A stretch of 64,000 nt of DNA from Auriscalpium vulgare. Lineage: Eukaryota > Basidiomycota > Agaricomycetes > Russulales > Auriscalpiaceae. Shown here one piece after another: positions 1 through 11,303 of this stretch; position 1 is the stretch's first letter, and every line of letters starts with the position of its first letter. Position numbers and translations under genes: made by a program. The notes under the pieces are model-generated. The model searched no databases and was not told the origin of the DNA. It saw only the letters and a list, made by a program, of their open reading frames with translations. The DNA lies in assembly GCA_019915015.1 (NCBI GenBank), contig JAHBBC010000004.1, positions 186,001 to 250,000 of the forward strand, given 5' to 3'.

Positions 1-1
1 T

Positions 2-353
2 CAGCTATTCGAACTCCTCGCTGGCGGCGACTACCTCTTCAACCCTCAAGCGGGCTCTTGGTACATCAAGGACAAAGACCATATCGCCCAGATCATCGAG
101 CTCATAGGCGAGTTTCCGCAGATGCCCGCACTCCAAGGGAAGTACAACTCCGGCTTCTTTACCGGCAAAGGTGCGTCTCCGGCTCCATCTTCCTGGCACG
201 CACCCGCTCACGCTCGGCCGTGCAGGTGAGCTCCGGCACATCAACAAGCTGCGCTACTGGCTGTGCGATAAGTACGAGTGCTCGCGTGAGACGGCGCAGA
301 CGGTTGCGTCCTTCCTGTTGCCAATTCTGTGGCATCATGGAGGAGTTTCCTGA
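2..353 (+). CDS. SRPK-like serine/threonine protein kinase, C-terminal end (partial)
   Basis: The first bases are already coding, so the gene starts outside the window. Exon 1 reads in frame to about 170 and contains FELLAGGDYLFNPQ, then KDKDHIAQIIELIGEFP, the signature of the C-terminal kinase lobe of SR-protein kinases (SRPK/Dsk1). An intron of about 56 bp (GTGCGT donor near 171, GTGCAG acceptor near 226) leads to GELRHINKLRYWL, which matches the usual SRPK end. The family phosphorylates arginine-serine splicing factors. Oddly, the protein stops at HHGGVS (TGA 351-353), some 20 residues before the expected HPxxRA...HPWL end of the kinase fold, so this may be a shortened paralogue or a decaying copy. 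The kinase-family call is strong; whether it is functional is open. Confidence 0.8.
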
Positions 354-396
354 TAACAAGTAGTTGCATGTAATACATTCAAGAAACGTAAATTCA

Positions 397-1694
397 CTAT
401 ACTAGCGGGAACCTGCGTGTATTAGGATACATGCGCACGGTGCGTCTCCGTAGGGCCTTTGACACATCACCTTTGCGCACCTTTTCCACCCTTCCTACAG
501 TAATGTAATCCGTAAAGCAGGTGAGCACCAAGCGAGTCCCAGAGGTTGGGGGCGTGGTGTAGTGTGCCAGCCGTCTGGCCTTGAAAGCAAACATGGTGCC
601 CCGCTCCACTGCATATCTCTGGCGAAGCTGGGGTAAGACGACGTGCGCGCCTTTGGCATTCCCCATGGGGACAATGTGGGTGAGGAAGCGCGGGTGGTCA
701 TTGAAGTCGATGTGAATTCTTTCGCTGCTGCCTTTCTTGATAGCAATGCACAAGCATGCCCCACCGAAGTCCAATGCCTTGCGATAGTTGGGCAGGTGGC
801 GAACGTACTCAGCGCATCTGCGGCCAGGTCAACCATGTGCTCACATGAACATGAAAATCACATTACCGCTCGACAGAGGCCGCCTGCTCAAGATTGTGCC
901 GGCGCAAATTCTGTCTGATCCTAGGGGCAACGTACTTCTTGAACGCCTCCAAGAAGACGTCCATAGCCTTTAGCGTCTCTGGCTTTTGGACATAGGAGTC
1001 CCTCGTGATACACAGAGGGTTACCCTGCACGCTCCACGCGCCAAGGTGGAGAGCAGGGGTGCTGGAGCGATTTTGATCGCCCTTCGGTTTTGGGAACTTT
1101 GGGTCGGTGGCCAAAAACGCGACGAGTGCGTCCTCCACGATCTTAAGGCGCTTGGCTTTGACGGCTTTTTCTATCCTCACCACTAGCGCCTCGTGATCCT
1201 GCCCATACTCCACGACCATAGGACGCGTTTCCGCATCCAGAGGAAGGTCAGCAGCGGGCGTTGGATAGTGCTCTTTGACCAGTTTGATGACGCGTGCACC
1301 AGACCGAGGTCGGCGAAGGAAGCGGTCGACAAAGTTGCCTGGCACAGACGAGTACGCTGCAACACGTCCAAGTCTACATTAGCAGCTGAATAAAGATGTT
1401 GACAGGTAAGGCATTACCGGTTTTTTTCCTATGTACTCTCAGGCAAACCTTGCGCCTCTCAGATTTAGCCCATTCTTCATTATGTCTCTTAGTCGACTCT
1501 TTGGAGCGTTTATGTTTGCCTTTGTTCTTAAACTTCTTCAGCTGTGAGGGAGCATTGTAAGAGCATGAGCACAGAAAGTTAGGTGCACATACCAGTGCTG
1601 CAGGTGATAATTCCTCCACGATCTCACCGTCCTCCACCTCAGGGCAGTATTTGCTTCGCCGCCCTGGAAAAGGACGGTTCTTGGCATAGTTCAT
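397..1694 (-). CDS. 2-oxoglutarate/Fe(II) dioxygenase-like protein, TET/JBP-type, 378 aa
   Basis: Four exons join without a frame break: 1694-1593, 1541-1418, 1356-867 and 817-397, with GTATGT, GTAATG and GTAATG donors and CAG acceptors. The basic N-terminus (residues about 35-75, rich in Lys/Arg) suggests nuclear targeting. The C-terminal third holds the diagnostic part: a HIDFND segment (HxD iron ligands), then VVLPQL, then RRLAHY (distal His), then GTRLVLTCFTD (Arg that would bind 2-oxoglutarate). This order and spacing fit the TET/JBP clan of nucleic-acid base oxygenases, which is expanded in Agaricomycetes and often carried by transposons. It lies 139 bp outside the 219 bp repeat at 1834, so element linkage is possible but unproven. 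Alternatives are another 2OG oxygenase of the prolyl-hydroxylase fold. No frameshift or stop is seen. Confidence 0.62.
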
Positions 1695-1833
1695 CGGCTG
1701 AGCATCCTGGAAGCTTTCTGTCAATCAGAACCGGGTGAAATTGTTGGCATACGTACAGATGGCCCAAGCATGTTCGACATGTTCAAGTGCAGGTGGCACA
1801 TCTCAATTTCCGCGCGAGCCAGCCAAACACAAC

Positions 1834-2052
1834 TTCCCACGCCCTGTGCTTTTTCGCGCGCCGCGTGCCCTTTGCTGGCACTTGCTCCTTCCCTCTTCCC
1901 TCTGTCGTAAACCCGCCAGGAATAACGTGGCTTGCGTGTATACGTAGCCTCCTGGCGTGGTCAGACAAATATTGATGGTCTCATCCACCGGTTCTTACCC
2001 ACTGTCTCTCACATAAACACGTCGCACAAAATTTAATCAACAGGTGAGTTTT
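1834..2052 (+). repeat. 219 bp inverted repeat, left copy
   Basis: This 219 bp block recurs without gaps as the reverse complement of 10852-11070. I count about seven mismatches, roughly 97 % identity. Outside the block the flanks differ completely. No matching short target duplication is seen at the outer edges. It could be one terminal repeat of a 9.2 kb element or one of two independent short elements in opposite orientation. Confidence 0.8.
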
Positions 2053-3995
2053 GTCTCTTCTGCCTGCCTTTCTTCTCGCCTTCCGCACGTCCTGACCACT
2101 GCTCCCTCGCCGATAATGCCGCCAACGCCCTCGCCGACGTTCCAAATGGCGTCCACTGGCACGCCCACCGCAAGTCAACACGCTCAACCGTCGCTCCCAG
2201 CACGCTCAAGTCTTGCTCTCATCACACCGCGCCGATGTCGACGCCCATGCATGCAACATACACGTCCAGAAGACGACGCAACACGGTAAGCAATCATCTC
2301 GACTAACAGCAGTACAGGACTGACACACCTTAGTGCACACCCAATGTGGGCTCTCCAAGTCGTGTTCAGCGACGAGAACGAGCCATGTACGAACAGAACA
2401 CGCATGCCTGCCGACGGGCGATGGACACAGCGCGACAACGATGAGAGGCCGGCTGGTGGAGTCGAGAAGCCACAAAGACGCCGCAGCAATCTGCGCCTGC
2501 CACGACGTCGACTGTATGCACCCGTCCCAGCTGGCCAGCCCGCGAGACCATGCAGCAACAACGAGTGGCCGGCTTCGCGCGCCATTCACGCTGAAGCCGC
2601 CTCGTCCTTCTGCCTTGGGCTTCCTGCGCTCCAGTCTGGCGCGCGAATCGCGTCAAGACCCACCACAGCTCAGGCTGCATGCTCATGCCTTTTCCCACTC
2701 TTCGCCCATCGAATCAACCAACAGAGAGAGGCCGCAAAACATCGCTTATGAATTCAAGGGACTAGCTATCATATAACATCCATGGTACGCCCCGGCCACA
2801 ACGCCTGCCGCATCCTCACGCCCGACCCGCTGCAGGTTCCCATTTCCCGTCGCCTTCCCACCCTCTCTTTCTTCCTACCCCCATCATCCCCTCCTCTTCG
2901 CGATTTTCCCTCCTCCCTCGTCGTCATCGCTCTCTTTGACACAGCCTCGTCTCTTCCTCGGAGGCTGGCACGCTTGCGACGTGCTCTTACTCTCAGCCCG
3001 GCATATCGAAGAGTCGTCGTCACCGTCGGCGGCGGCGACCCGGCCAGCCAATCACAAATGCGGCCGATGGCGTTCTCGTCGGTACGTCTATCATTATCAT
3101 TATCCATTGGACCTCGCGCTGACTTTAAATCGTGTTCTCTCATAGTCAAGAGTGTGCTCACCCCGAGTCCGGACTCCAGACCGCCGCGCGCTCAGTGGAA
3201 CTTGTGATTCGTAGGTCACATCTGTGCTTCTCCCTCATAAATATGTTCCGTCGTGCTAATCTCCGTTTCTACCTACTCGATAGATCTCGCCGGCGCGTCG
3301 CATGCTCGGTCAGCCACGTCAAAGCCTCCCTGCAGAGTCGTGCAGCTATCTTTCAGTGAGACGTCTCCCCAAATTTCCCAACGAGTCTAGAGCTGATAAA
3401 TCAAATCGGCCAGATCTCGACACCTTTTACGCACGGGCTCCCTTCGCGGTGTCTGCGAGCGCACAGCCGCTCTTCTGTTCGTCTTGGAGCGGTCCGCACA
3501 TCTCTTGCGCCGTATATATGCGGGCTTCAAAATCAGTGCCCTGTTTAACAAACCGCCACACGACTGCGCCAGACCTTCACCCAGCCGGTTTCGCCCTGCG
3601 CAAGCACGTTGGCTGCTAGGCAACGGACCTCCGCAGAGGCAGGCCGCTCTGGATTGTACGCGAACGCCGCGATGGCGTCCTGGTCTGAGAGCGTTCAATT
3701 CCTGTGAGCTCGCACGCCTGGTACGTATTTCAAATATCTGTCTCTCTCTTGCTGGGGCTCAAATGATACGTAGAATGGCACCATCAGATCGATCCAGCGT
3801 CCCGCGACTGCGTCGGATCGCAAGGCCACGAAAAAGAAAAGTCAATGTAAGTGGCCGGGCGTGTCCCCACTATTCGCAACTGACTTGGCTGCCGCAGTCT
3901 ATCGGGTAGCCGCTTCCAAGAGCTATGATCATTGTGCGTAGTATGTGCACCCTCTCTCCCACTGCAGGCATACCAAACTGACATCATTGCTCAGC

Positions 3996-4307
3996 AGCCG
4001 GGAAAGCTGCGACCTTCGGGTCGTCCTCAACGTGCTTGCGTCACTCATCGGCATGATCCTCTCACAGAACACTGTCGCCAACTCGTCGTCCACCTAATGC
4101 AGTCTGGACGAGACCCTCGGGCAGCAGGTCTTCGCCGTGATTGCCAGCACGCCGCACCCCGACTGGTTCACCGTGCGCAAGGCCAACACCATCCAAGGGC
4201 TCGTCGCCGCCGTCCACGCATCGCACACTGCGTACTCGCTGCAGCACCTTGCGGACGCGTGGTTGCTGGCAGCCACGTACCAGCGGCGCTGGACCCGATG
4301 GCCATGA
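3996..4307 (+). other. Coding-like fragment, unknown protein
   Basis: An open frame reads LRVVLNVLASLIGMILSQNT, meets TAA at 4094-4096 just before a TGCAG acceptor-like site, and resumes after it as LDETLGQQVFAVIASTPHPD, running to TGA at 4305-4307. Amino-acid composition is protein-like, unlike the surrounding frames, and the intron-like break suggests a real exon pair. I do not recognise the family. It may be a remnant of a transposon gene. Confidence 0.3.
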
Positions 4308-5561
4308 GCATCTGAGCACGATCTTGGCGCGAAGTGGTGGGGTGGAGGCAGATTCCTTGCAGGCGGCGGCGTAGTCAACGGGGAAGTAGAAGCGACCAGA
4401 CGACGGGCCGCGCCCGCAACCGCGGTGCAAGCAAGGTTGCCCGAGGGACGTGTTGACCAGAGTGAGTGCCGTCAGTATTGCTGGCATCACCCGCACTGAC
4501 GACTACGCACCTCCACGTTAGCGGTGGGTGTCCCATCCTCCTCGACGCAGCCCGCTGGCGTGCCAGGGCGAGTTGGGAGTCTTGCCTAGGATGGAGTGCG
4601 GATGCGCAGGCTACCGCGTAGGCCGAGAAAAAGTCGACGGGCCGTGGCAAACCGCTGCGCGGTGTACGCGGTGTGCCCGTGACCTCAAGCCGTGCCCACA
4701 ACAGCGACAGCGCTGACGCTGAACGTTCAGGAGGATGCCCTGGGGCCATGTCGACCGCGGCGGCCACGACATCGCCAATGGCTAAGAGCACAACGTCGCG
4801 AAGGTGGTGGGATGAAAATCATGGAGGGCAGCGCAGTCCACGGGGGGAAGGGACGGTGTGAGTGTCGGTGGAACGGTGGAGAGCGGTGGCCGCGTCGAGT
4901 GGGCACGCCTAGCCACTCGCAGTAGTTGAAATATGCCTACGTAGATGTGTTTTCCATCCAATTGAGCGCCGTGCGGCCCCTTTTTGCGTAACTGGCTCGA
5001 ACTGCAAGCATGATCGATATCTAGTACTGCTCAAGGTTCCCTGACTGCTGACAAGTGCGGCAAGTACACATTACTGCTGACGACTGAACTTGCCGGGCAC
5101 TTTTTCTACTGGTTGGTTAGGGACATGACTGCGGGTACTTATGTACTTGCGGTCTTGCTGAACCCCGCAAGTACCAACAAGTACCGACAAGTAGCCATAA
5201 GACCGCACTTTGCCTCAGTACTTCGCTCGCACTGAGCACAGATCCTTCTAGGCATACCAGATTTACCTTGGCTCACAGCCGGCGTTGTGCCTGGCGGGTC
5301 CCGGCAAGCATTCAAGACACCGGCGCCCTCCGCCCCCGCGCTCTCGCACGCCCAGCCGCGCTGTCGACCCCTGCGCTACGGCGACTGCGACTGCGCTGGG
5401 CGCTCCTCTCGCCCCTGCCCATGCTCGACGCGCCGCCTTCCTACCCGCGCTCCAGCCCTCTCTCCAAGGGAGCCTGCAAACGCACAGCGTGCACATACTA
5501 TACCCGCTCAACACACTCACCAGTGCTTGCTCCTACCAAGTGCGTGCCCCCAGCATCGACC

Positions 5562-5630
5562 ACAACGCCGTCCCCAACATCGACGCCCACGACGCCGTCC
5601 CCAACATCGGCGCCCACGACGCCATCGCTG
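5562..5630 (+). repeat. 27 bp tandem repeat, about 2.5 copies
   Basis: A 27 bp unit built around ACGCCGTCCCCAACATC is repeated head to tail twice and then partly a third time. It sits in otherwise unassigned GC-rich DNA and would read as a Pro/Thr/Ser-rich repeat in frame. Confidence 0.7.
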
Positions 5631-6500
5631 CTCGAGAGCGGCGCTCAGACCCCTGCCACAGCTCAACGCCGCGGCCAACGTCGCCGCACTTGAACGTCGG
5701 CGCGCCACGAGAAAGGTTCGCCCCGGGGGCGGGCGCACATACAGGACATGTGAGTACATGTACGCCTCCGTCGACAGGCCCTGCTGCTTACCTGTTCCGT
5801 CGCGCAGCCTTGTACCCTACGATCGATCAATACATGTACATCGTGCTACCACCGCCTCGTTGACTGCCCAGTATCCATTAAACAGAGGAGCATCCAAGAT
5901 GAGCCGCGACAACGAGTCAGAAAATTGTGCAGGACGGACACAGTGGCGAGCGCACGTACCGTAGCTGCGAGCTGCCGACTCGGAGTCCCGACGCCGCGAC
6001 CTGACGACGCCGCAATGCCCGGCGTCTGCACGAGCTAGGCGCGATGGACGACATCGATGCTGCGAGAAATGCAGGTTAGTGCGTGCACGAGTCGAGCATG
6101 AGACGCAGCGCTGACCTTGACCAACGTCGATGCTTCGTCCATCACTCGCGCTTGTTGCCCGCGCAGCATCCTTCGACGACCCGTCCATCGAAGTCAAAAT
6201 ACAGCAGAACGGACGCAGCAGTAGGCGCACGTACCGCAGCTGGTATGGCGCACGACTGTTATGGGACGCAGGCCAGGTCGAATAAGCACATGAACACGCA
6301 CGTGCACTCGAGCATGCGCGGTGCTCACCTTCAACGGCAACGCGGTCGCCTCCAGACAACGTCGTCTGCGGCACCTGCTTGACGACCCGCCGGACGACGA
6401 CGTACGGCGGACCTGTGTGACGCCCGCGACGCGGTCAGACCGCATGCCAGGTCAGGCCGACATGTTTGCGGGCGCGCCGTGCCATACATTGTCAACAAGA

Positions 6501-6692
6501 GGACATCAGCGACGCTACGGGGAGGAGCTGGACCGACGTACCACGGGCACATCCTGCGTCGTGCAAACGTGATCAACGAGAGGCTGTGGATACAGCGGAT
6601 GTCAGCGACGCGATGATGAAGAGCTGGTCCGACGTACCAGCGCGGCACATCCTGCGTCGGGACGGTGTCTCAAGTCGTGGGAATGCACTAGT
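6501..6692 (+). repeat. 96 bp direct repeat, in-frame (32 codons), 2 copies
   Basis: The block starting at 6501 recurs at 6597. The offset of 96 bp keeps one open frame, so both copies encode a D-[IV]-S-D-A...S-W-[TS]-D-V-P motif. Conservation at the protein level suggests former coding function, but no start, exon chain or family could be defined. Confidence 0.5.
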
Positions 6693-8380
6693 CGACGTGC
6701 GGCCAGCACCAGCACGAGAGCAGTGAGTACATCACGTTCATACATCTCGCGCAACGACAACTCACCAAATCTTTCTGTTTTGTTGTCGCTTAGTTGCTGC
6801 CCGATATCGACGCCCTTGAGGCTCATCAACATCATCGAGCAGTCGGCCGGCGGTGACGCAGCCTCACGACGAGGTCGCGACCGTGAAGCCGTGCGAGCAG
6901 CTTGACGCAATGGACAGCGTTGGCAACGACGGCGAGTGCCGATGACCGTCATCACCAGTAGAGATGTGTCAGTGCTCATACACCTTTCTCGAGATGTACC
7001 GGAGACTTACCTGCTTTCCTAGACAGGAGCACGCGATTGTACATAGCGCTGTGCAATGTATCCTGTCCATTTAATCGCACGTCCATAGAGTTAGTTGGCG
7101 CCATCCATCACCGTCAGAATACACAGCACAGACGCGGCGGCGAGCGCACGTACCGGGGCTGGTCAAATAGCGCGCGAGCGGCGCTGGGAACCGCAGCGTA
7201 ACACCGTCGCCCCCATCAGTAGAAAAAAATGGGCCGACCGTGTCGAGCCTCGTCGATCCAGCGGCGTGCTCAGCGCTGCAGACTGCGGACCGCGGCAAAG
7301 TGTTGGGTGCCATAGGTCAGTGCATGCGTGAGTTCGAGCATGAGACGGCGCTGACCTCGTCCACCGTTGACGGTAGCGCACCGCCACGACGTCAAACAGA
7401 CCTGTGTGAGCGCCGCGGGCGCCCCGACGTGGTCAGTCTTGTGTGCAGAACGTCGAGGGGGGCCTCAGGACATACCGTCAGCACCACGACCCACGCTAAA
7501 TGATGCAGCGCCACCGCCGGAATCTGCTGCTCAATTCGCGCACAAGCGGCATGCCAAACACCCGGAAGACATGTGCAACGACGATGCATATACCGCCGCG
7601 CCAGTGGGGTCGCGACACGGTCAAGGGCATGGGCCTGCTCTGTTGCAGAATAATGTGGGTGTGCGCAGCAGCCCTGAACCTATCAGAATTGCCTCGTCTG
7701 ATGTCCGCATGGATGGGGCACACAGTGAGCACGGAGGCGTTGCCGCAACCCGACGTCCTTCATGACTTGTAGCGCGTGCCATTGAACTGACCTGGTCTGT
7801 TTCAGATTCGCACGCGCACGTTGGTCAACAGTGTCGACGGTATCGGAGGTGCCCAGCATTTCATGGCAAAGCTCATGGACAAGATGTCCACTGGTCGGTG
7901 AACATCGCGACACGAGAACGACGTCGACGACATGCCTTTCCATAGCATTTTGTACATACATCTGCAATAACACACGCTCTCTTGCTGCACAAATACGTCC
8001 AACAACGTGACTGAGCACGCCAAGCGATGGCTTGTGCGTCAGGACATTTACATGACCAGATCAGTGTTCTGTGTGCGTTGACTGCAGCCTATGATATCGA
8101 GTACAAGTTGCCAACCATTCAGACGAGGCTACAAAGCTCTTATCACCCGTGTGTATGTACATCGACAAAATTCTATTCTCAACTACAGGGCATACATGGC
8201 GAGCACAACTACTATACCAACCTCCCAACTACACGATCAACCGGACCTTATAGCAAAATGAGCACGCACCAAGGGAGGCATGGCAGCACAGTCGGTGCAG
8301 CATCCTGGACGGACAGAGTGAGTCTCAAGGATGGAGGGCATAAATAAACAACATACCAGAGACCTAGATAGCGTGGCATC

Positions 8381-8422
8381 GTCGCCGTACAGTCGCAGGA
8401 CGTCGCTGTACAGTCGCAGGAC
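8381..8422 (+). repeat. 21 bp tandem repeat, 2 copies
   Basis: Two adjacent 21 bp units share the core GTACAGTCGCAGGAC and differ at one base. No gene is visible around them. Confidence 0.75.
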
Positions 8423-8597
8423 GTCACGCTATACGAGCTCACTGCCCAGCACAGCGACGTACCAAGGCAAGTCCGGACGCATGAAAGCGTGAGGGAAGTC
8501 GTCCACCTTCTGTTGAAAGAAAGAAACAAAGTGAGCAAGGTGAGCATCAGGGATGCAGAACATGAACAGAACGAACAGTGACACAACAGCACTGCAC

Positions 8598-8636
8598 GGA
8601 AAGACAGCCCGGAAAGACAGCCCGGAAAGACAGCCC
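8598..8636 (+). repeat. 13 bp tandem repeat, 3 copies
   Basis: GGAAAGACAGCCC occurs three times head to tail without change. It lies about 120 bp left of the fold-back element. Confidence 0.85.
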
Positions 8637-8758
8637 GGACGGTGTGAGGATGCGGAAGGCGAGCATCCACAACCCTGGATAGTGGCATGCAGAGTGGGGG
8701 AGGTAGGAGAATGGCGCGGACAACCGTGCACCGAGTTGACTCCGCCAACACTGGGGAG

Positions 8759-10512
8759 CACCATAGTTATACTAAGTACTACAATAGTAGTGCAGGTGTA
8801 GTGTAAATGCCAGCCCTATAGTAATAAAGTGACCACAGAGCACTGTAGTAGATAAGTGTACTGTAGTTAACAGGTAGCAAATACACTGTAGTAGTCGACT
8901 TTATTGTTCTACTATAGTGACATTTCCTCACTAGAGAGCAGAGAGCACTATAGTAATACTATCATATGAAATAGTATAAATATCCTGGAATGCTGTTGCC
9001 TGGATGATAAATTGTGAAAATATATGTATATGCTCAGAGGGATGGGGACAGTGTCCTAGAAATTTCTTAAAAAATCTCCATGTTGATGAAGGCCACTATA
9101 TTAGAAACACTGTATCAGCTATATATGTACTATAGTGATACTAGGTTGTACTGTAGTGATAATGTGATACAGGCAAATCTTCACAATTGTTGGGGTACAT
9201 TCCTTGGCATTTAAATTGTGAGAATATTAATATGCATAGTGGAATGGGCCATGAATGGTACCTGAATTTTGTATAATATTAGAATCCCGTGAGGAGCCAG
9301 AGATGTGCTTTCATTACCTGAAAGTGCTGGTGTACTACAGTGATTGATTCTCACCTGCAAGCGTGGGAACATTGGCAAACTTCTTCTACGCTTGATAAAA
9401 CAGTGAGCATTGAAGTAGAATTGCTGAGCATATTTGAGTGTACTCAAAGCCTACGCCCCTAACTTTCCTGAAAGTTTTGTAAATGTGCATGAGGGTGTGA
9501 AAATAGGACTGGGGGTGAACTGAATGCACAGTTTGACATCATGAGATGAACCTGCTTTGGTTTCAAAGGTCACATTGAAATGAAATGTATCGGTCATGCT
9601 TATCCATACATACACTGTCCATATAGCCAAGTCTCTAGCCTTAGTGATCATTCTGTTGCCGATTGAATACCCTACTCAATGATATACATGCACACATAGT
9701 TGGGTTTGACTGAGAGATGCTACAGATATAGCCTTGCATGGGTCTGATCTAGTCCAACCCTAGTCATACAGTCAGACCCTTATGGAAATATATAAAACTC
9801 CCTGGAAACTTAGGGGCATGGGCTTTAAGTACACTCAAATATGTTCAGCAATTCTGTATCAATGCTTACCATTTTATCAGGCGTAGAAGAAGTTTGCCGA
9901 TGTTCCCACGCTTGCAGGTGAGAATCAATCACTGTAGTACACTAGCACTTTCAGGTAATGAAAGCACATCTCTGGCTCCTCACGGGATTCTAATATTATA
10001 CAAAATTCAGGTACCATTCATGGCCCATTCCACTATGCATATTAATATTCTCACAATTTAAATGCCAAGGAATGTACCCCAACAATTGTGAAGATTTGCC
10101 TGTATCACATTATCACTACAGTACAACATAGTATCACTATAGTACATATATAGCTGATACAGTGTTTCTAATATAGTGGCCTTCATCAACATGGAGATTT
10201 TCTAAGAAATTACTAGGACACTGTCCCCATCCCTCTGCGCATATACACATATTTTCACAATTTATCATCCAGGCAACAGCATTCCAGAATATTTATACTG
10301 TTTCATATGATAGTATTACTATAGTGCTCTCTGCTCTCTAGTGAGGAAATGTCACTATAGTAGAACAATAAAGTCGACTACTACAGTGTATTTGCTACCT
10401 CTTAACTACAGTACACTTATCCACTACAGTGCTCTGTGGTCACTTTATTACTACAGGTCTGGTATTTACACTACACCTGCACTACTGTTGTAGGACTTAG
10501 TTAACTATGGTG
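8759..10512. mobile_element. Fold-back / long-TIR non-autonomous DNA element, 1.75 kb
   Basis: Arms 8759-9470 and 9801-10512, each 712 bp, are reverse complements with scattered differences. They are separated by a 330 bp spacer without an open frame. The ends are CACCATAGTTA on the left and TAACTATGGTG on the right. The arms are much more AT-rich than neighbouring DNA and repeatedly carry the palindrome-like ACTATAGT. GAG adjoins both ends but overlaps the right terminus by one base, so the target duplication is uncertain and the superfamily is not assigned. No transposase is encoded, so movement would need a helper in trans. Confidence 0.85.
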
Positions 10513-10851
10513 AGGCCCACGGCTCACTCCGCTATTCAAAGAACAAATGAGACCAAAGTGAGGATCAGAGACGGTGAACGTACCAGGACCCGTCAGGCAG
10601 CTGCCTGGACAGCCTGGACAGCCTTGACTAAGAAGCAGGAGGAATGCATAACAGAGGTGGGTGGAGAACATATTGCCTTTGAAAATGAACACAGTCACAT
10701 GACTTCATTTGACTGCCAGCAAAGCACCCTCAGGCGACATAGGAGAAGGTGGGCATGTCATAGGGCTGGAAGACCTGGTGTGGATGATACAAGCTGACCA
10801 TAAGGGAACAACATAGTCAGCTATCTGAGAAGCTGAAGCGGTAGAAAGCAG
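10513..10851. other. Spacer between fold-back element and right 219 bp repeat
   Basis: A 96-codon open frame (plus strand, 10507-10797) spans most of it but has no recognisable domain or splice context. I see no gene or regulatory site here. Confidence 0.5.
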
Positions 10852-11070
10852 AAAACTCACCTGTTGATCAAATTTTGTGCGACGTGTTTATGTTAGAGAC
10901 AGTGGGTAAGGACCGGTGGATGAGACCATCAATATTTGTCTGACCACACCAGGAGGCTACGTATACACGCAAGCCCCGTTATTCCTGGCGGGTTTACGAC
11001 AGAGGGAAGAGGGAAGGAGCAAGTGCCAGCAAAGGGCACGCGGCGCGTGAAAAAGCACAGGGCGTGGGAA
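10852..11070 (-). repeat. 219 bp inverted repeat, right copy
   Basis: Gapless reverse-complement match to 1834-2052 (about 97 %). Its outer edge is followed after 8 bp by a 13 bp tandem repeat array. Confidence 0.8.
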
Positions 11071-11078
11071 CTTAAGCC

Positions 11079-11156
11079 GTCAATTTCCGCCGTCAATTTC
11101 CGCCATCATTTCCCGCCGCCAATTCCCGCCGTCAATTCCCGCCGTCAATTTCCGCG
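11079..11156 (+). repeat. 13 bp tandem repeat, 6 copies
   Basis: Six consecutive 13 bp units vary around GTCAATTTCCGCC. A single matching core, TCAATTTCCGC, also occurs just outside the left 219 bp repeat (about 1802-1812), in the same orientation on the plus strand. Subterminal arrays of this kind are common in DNA transposons, but the owner element is not clear. Confidence 0.85.
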
Positions 11157-11303
11157 CCGGATGTCGCACCCTCCGCAGTGCCAGCTGCCAGCCTGGGTGT
11201 GTGAATCGCGATGCGCCATAGTAAGTAGTAGTAGGTAGATAGTGTGAACAGCAAAATTGGTATACTTATTGTAAGACTGGGACAATCTCCAATCCGCGCC
11301 ACC

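Larger units (their letters stand above)
2053..8758. other. Repeat-rich accessory DNA without a recognisable complete gene
   Basis: Six-frame reading gives only short GC-rich open frames with no family I recognise and no consistent exon chain. Several places look like decayed coding or satellite material and are listed separately (3996-4307, 5562-5630, 6501-6692, 8381-8422, 8598-8636). Degenerate copies of one module, each containing a GCGCACGTACCG core, occur near 5950, 6228 and 7146. A related stretch around GAGCATGAGACG occurs near 6097 and 7339. Around 5140-5215 there are AAGTACC-type direct and inverted short repeats. The region lies between the two inverted 219 bp repeats and is best read as remains of mobile elements. 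Confidence 0.5.

Noticed and set aside
5285..5964. Long overlapping plus frames of 192 and 225 codons
   Set aside because: Composition is that of GC-rich random frames (Arg/Pro/Ala), no domain, and several competing frames of similar length.
1834..11070. LTR retrotransposon flanked by LTRs
   Set aside because: The 219 bp repeats are inverted, not direct, and no gag or pol frame lies between them.
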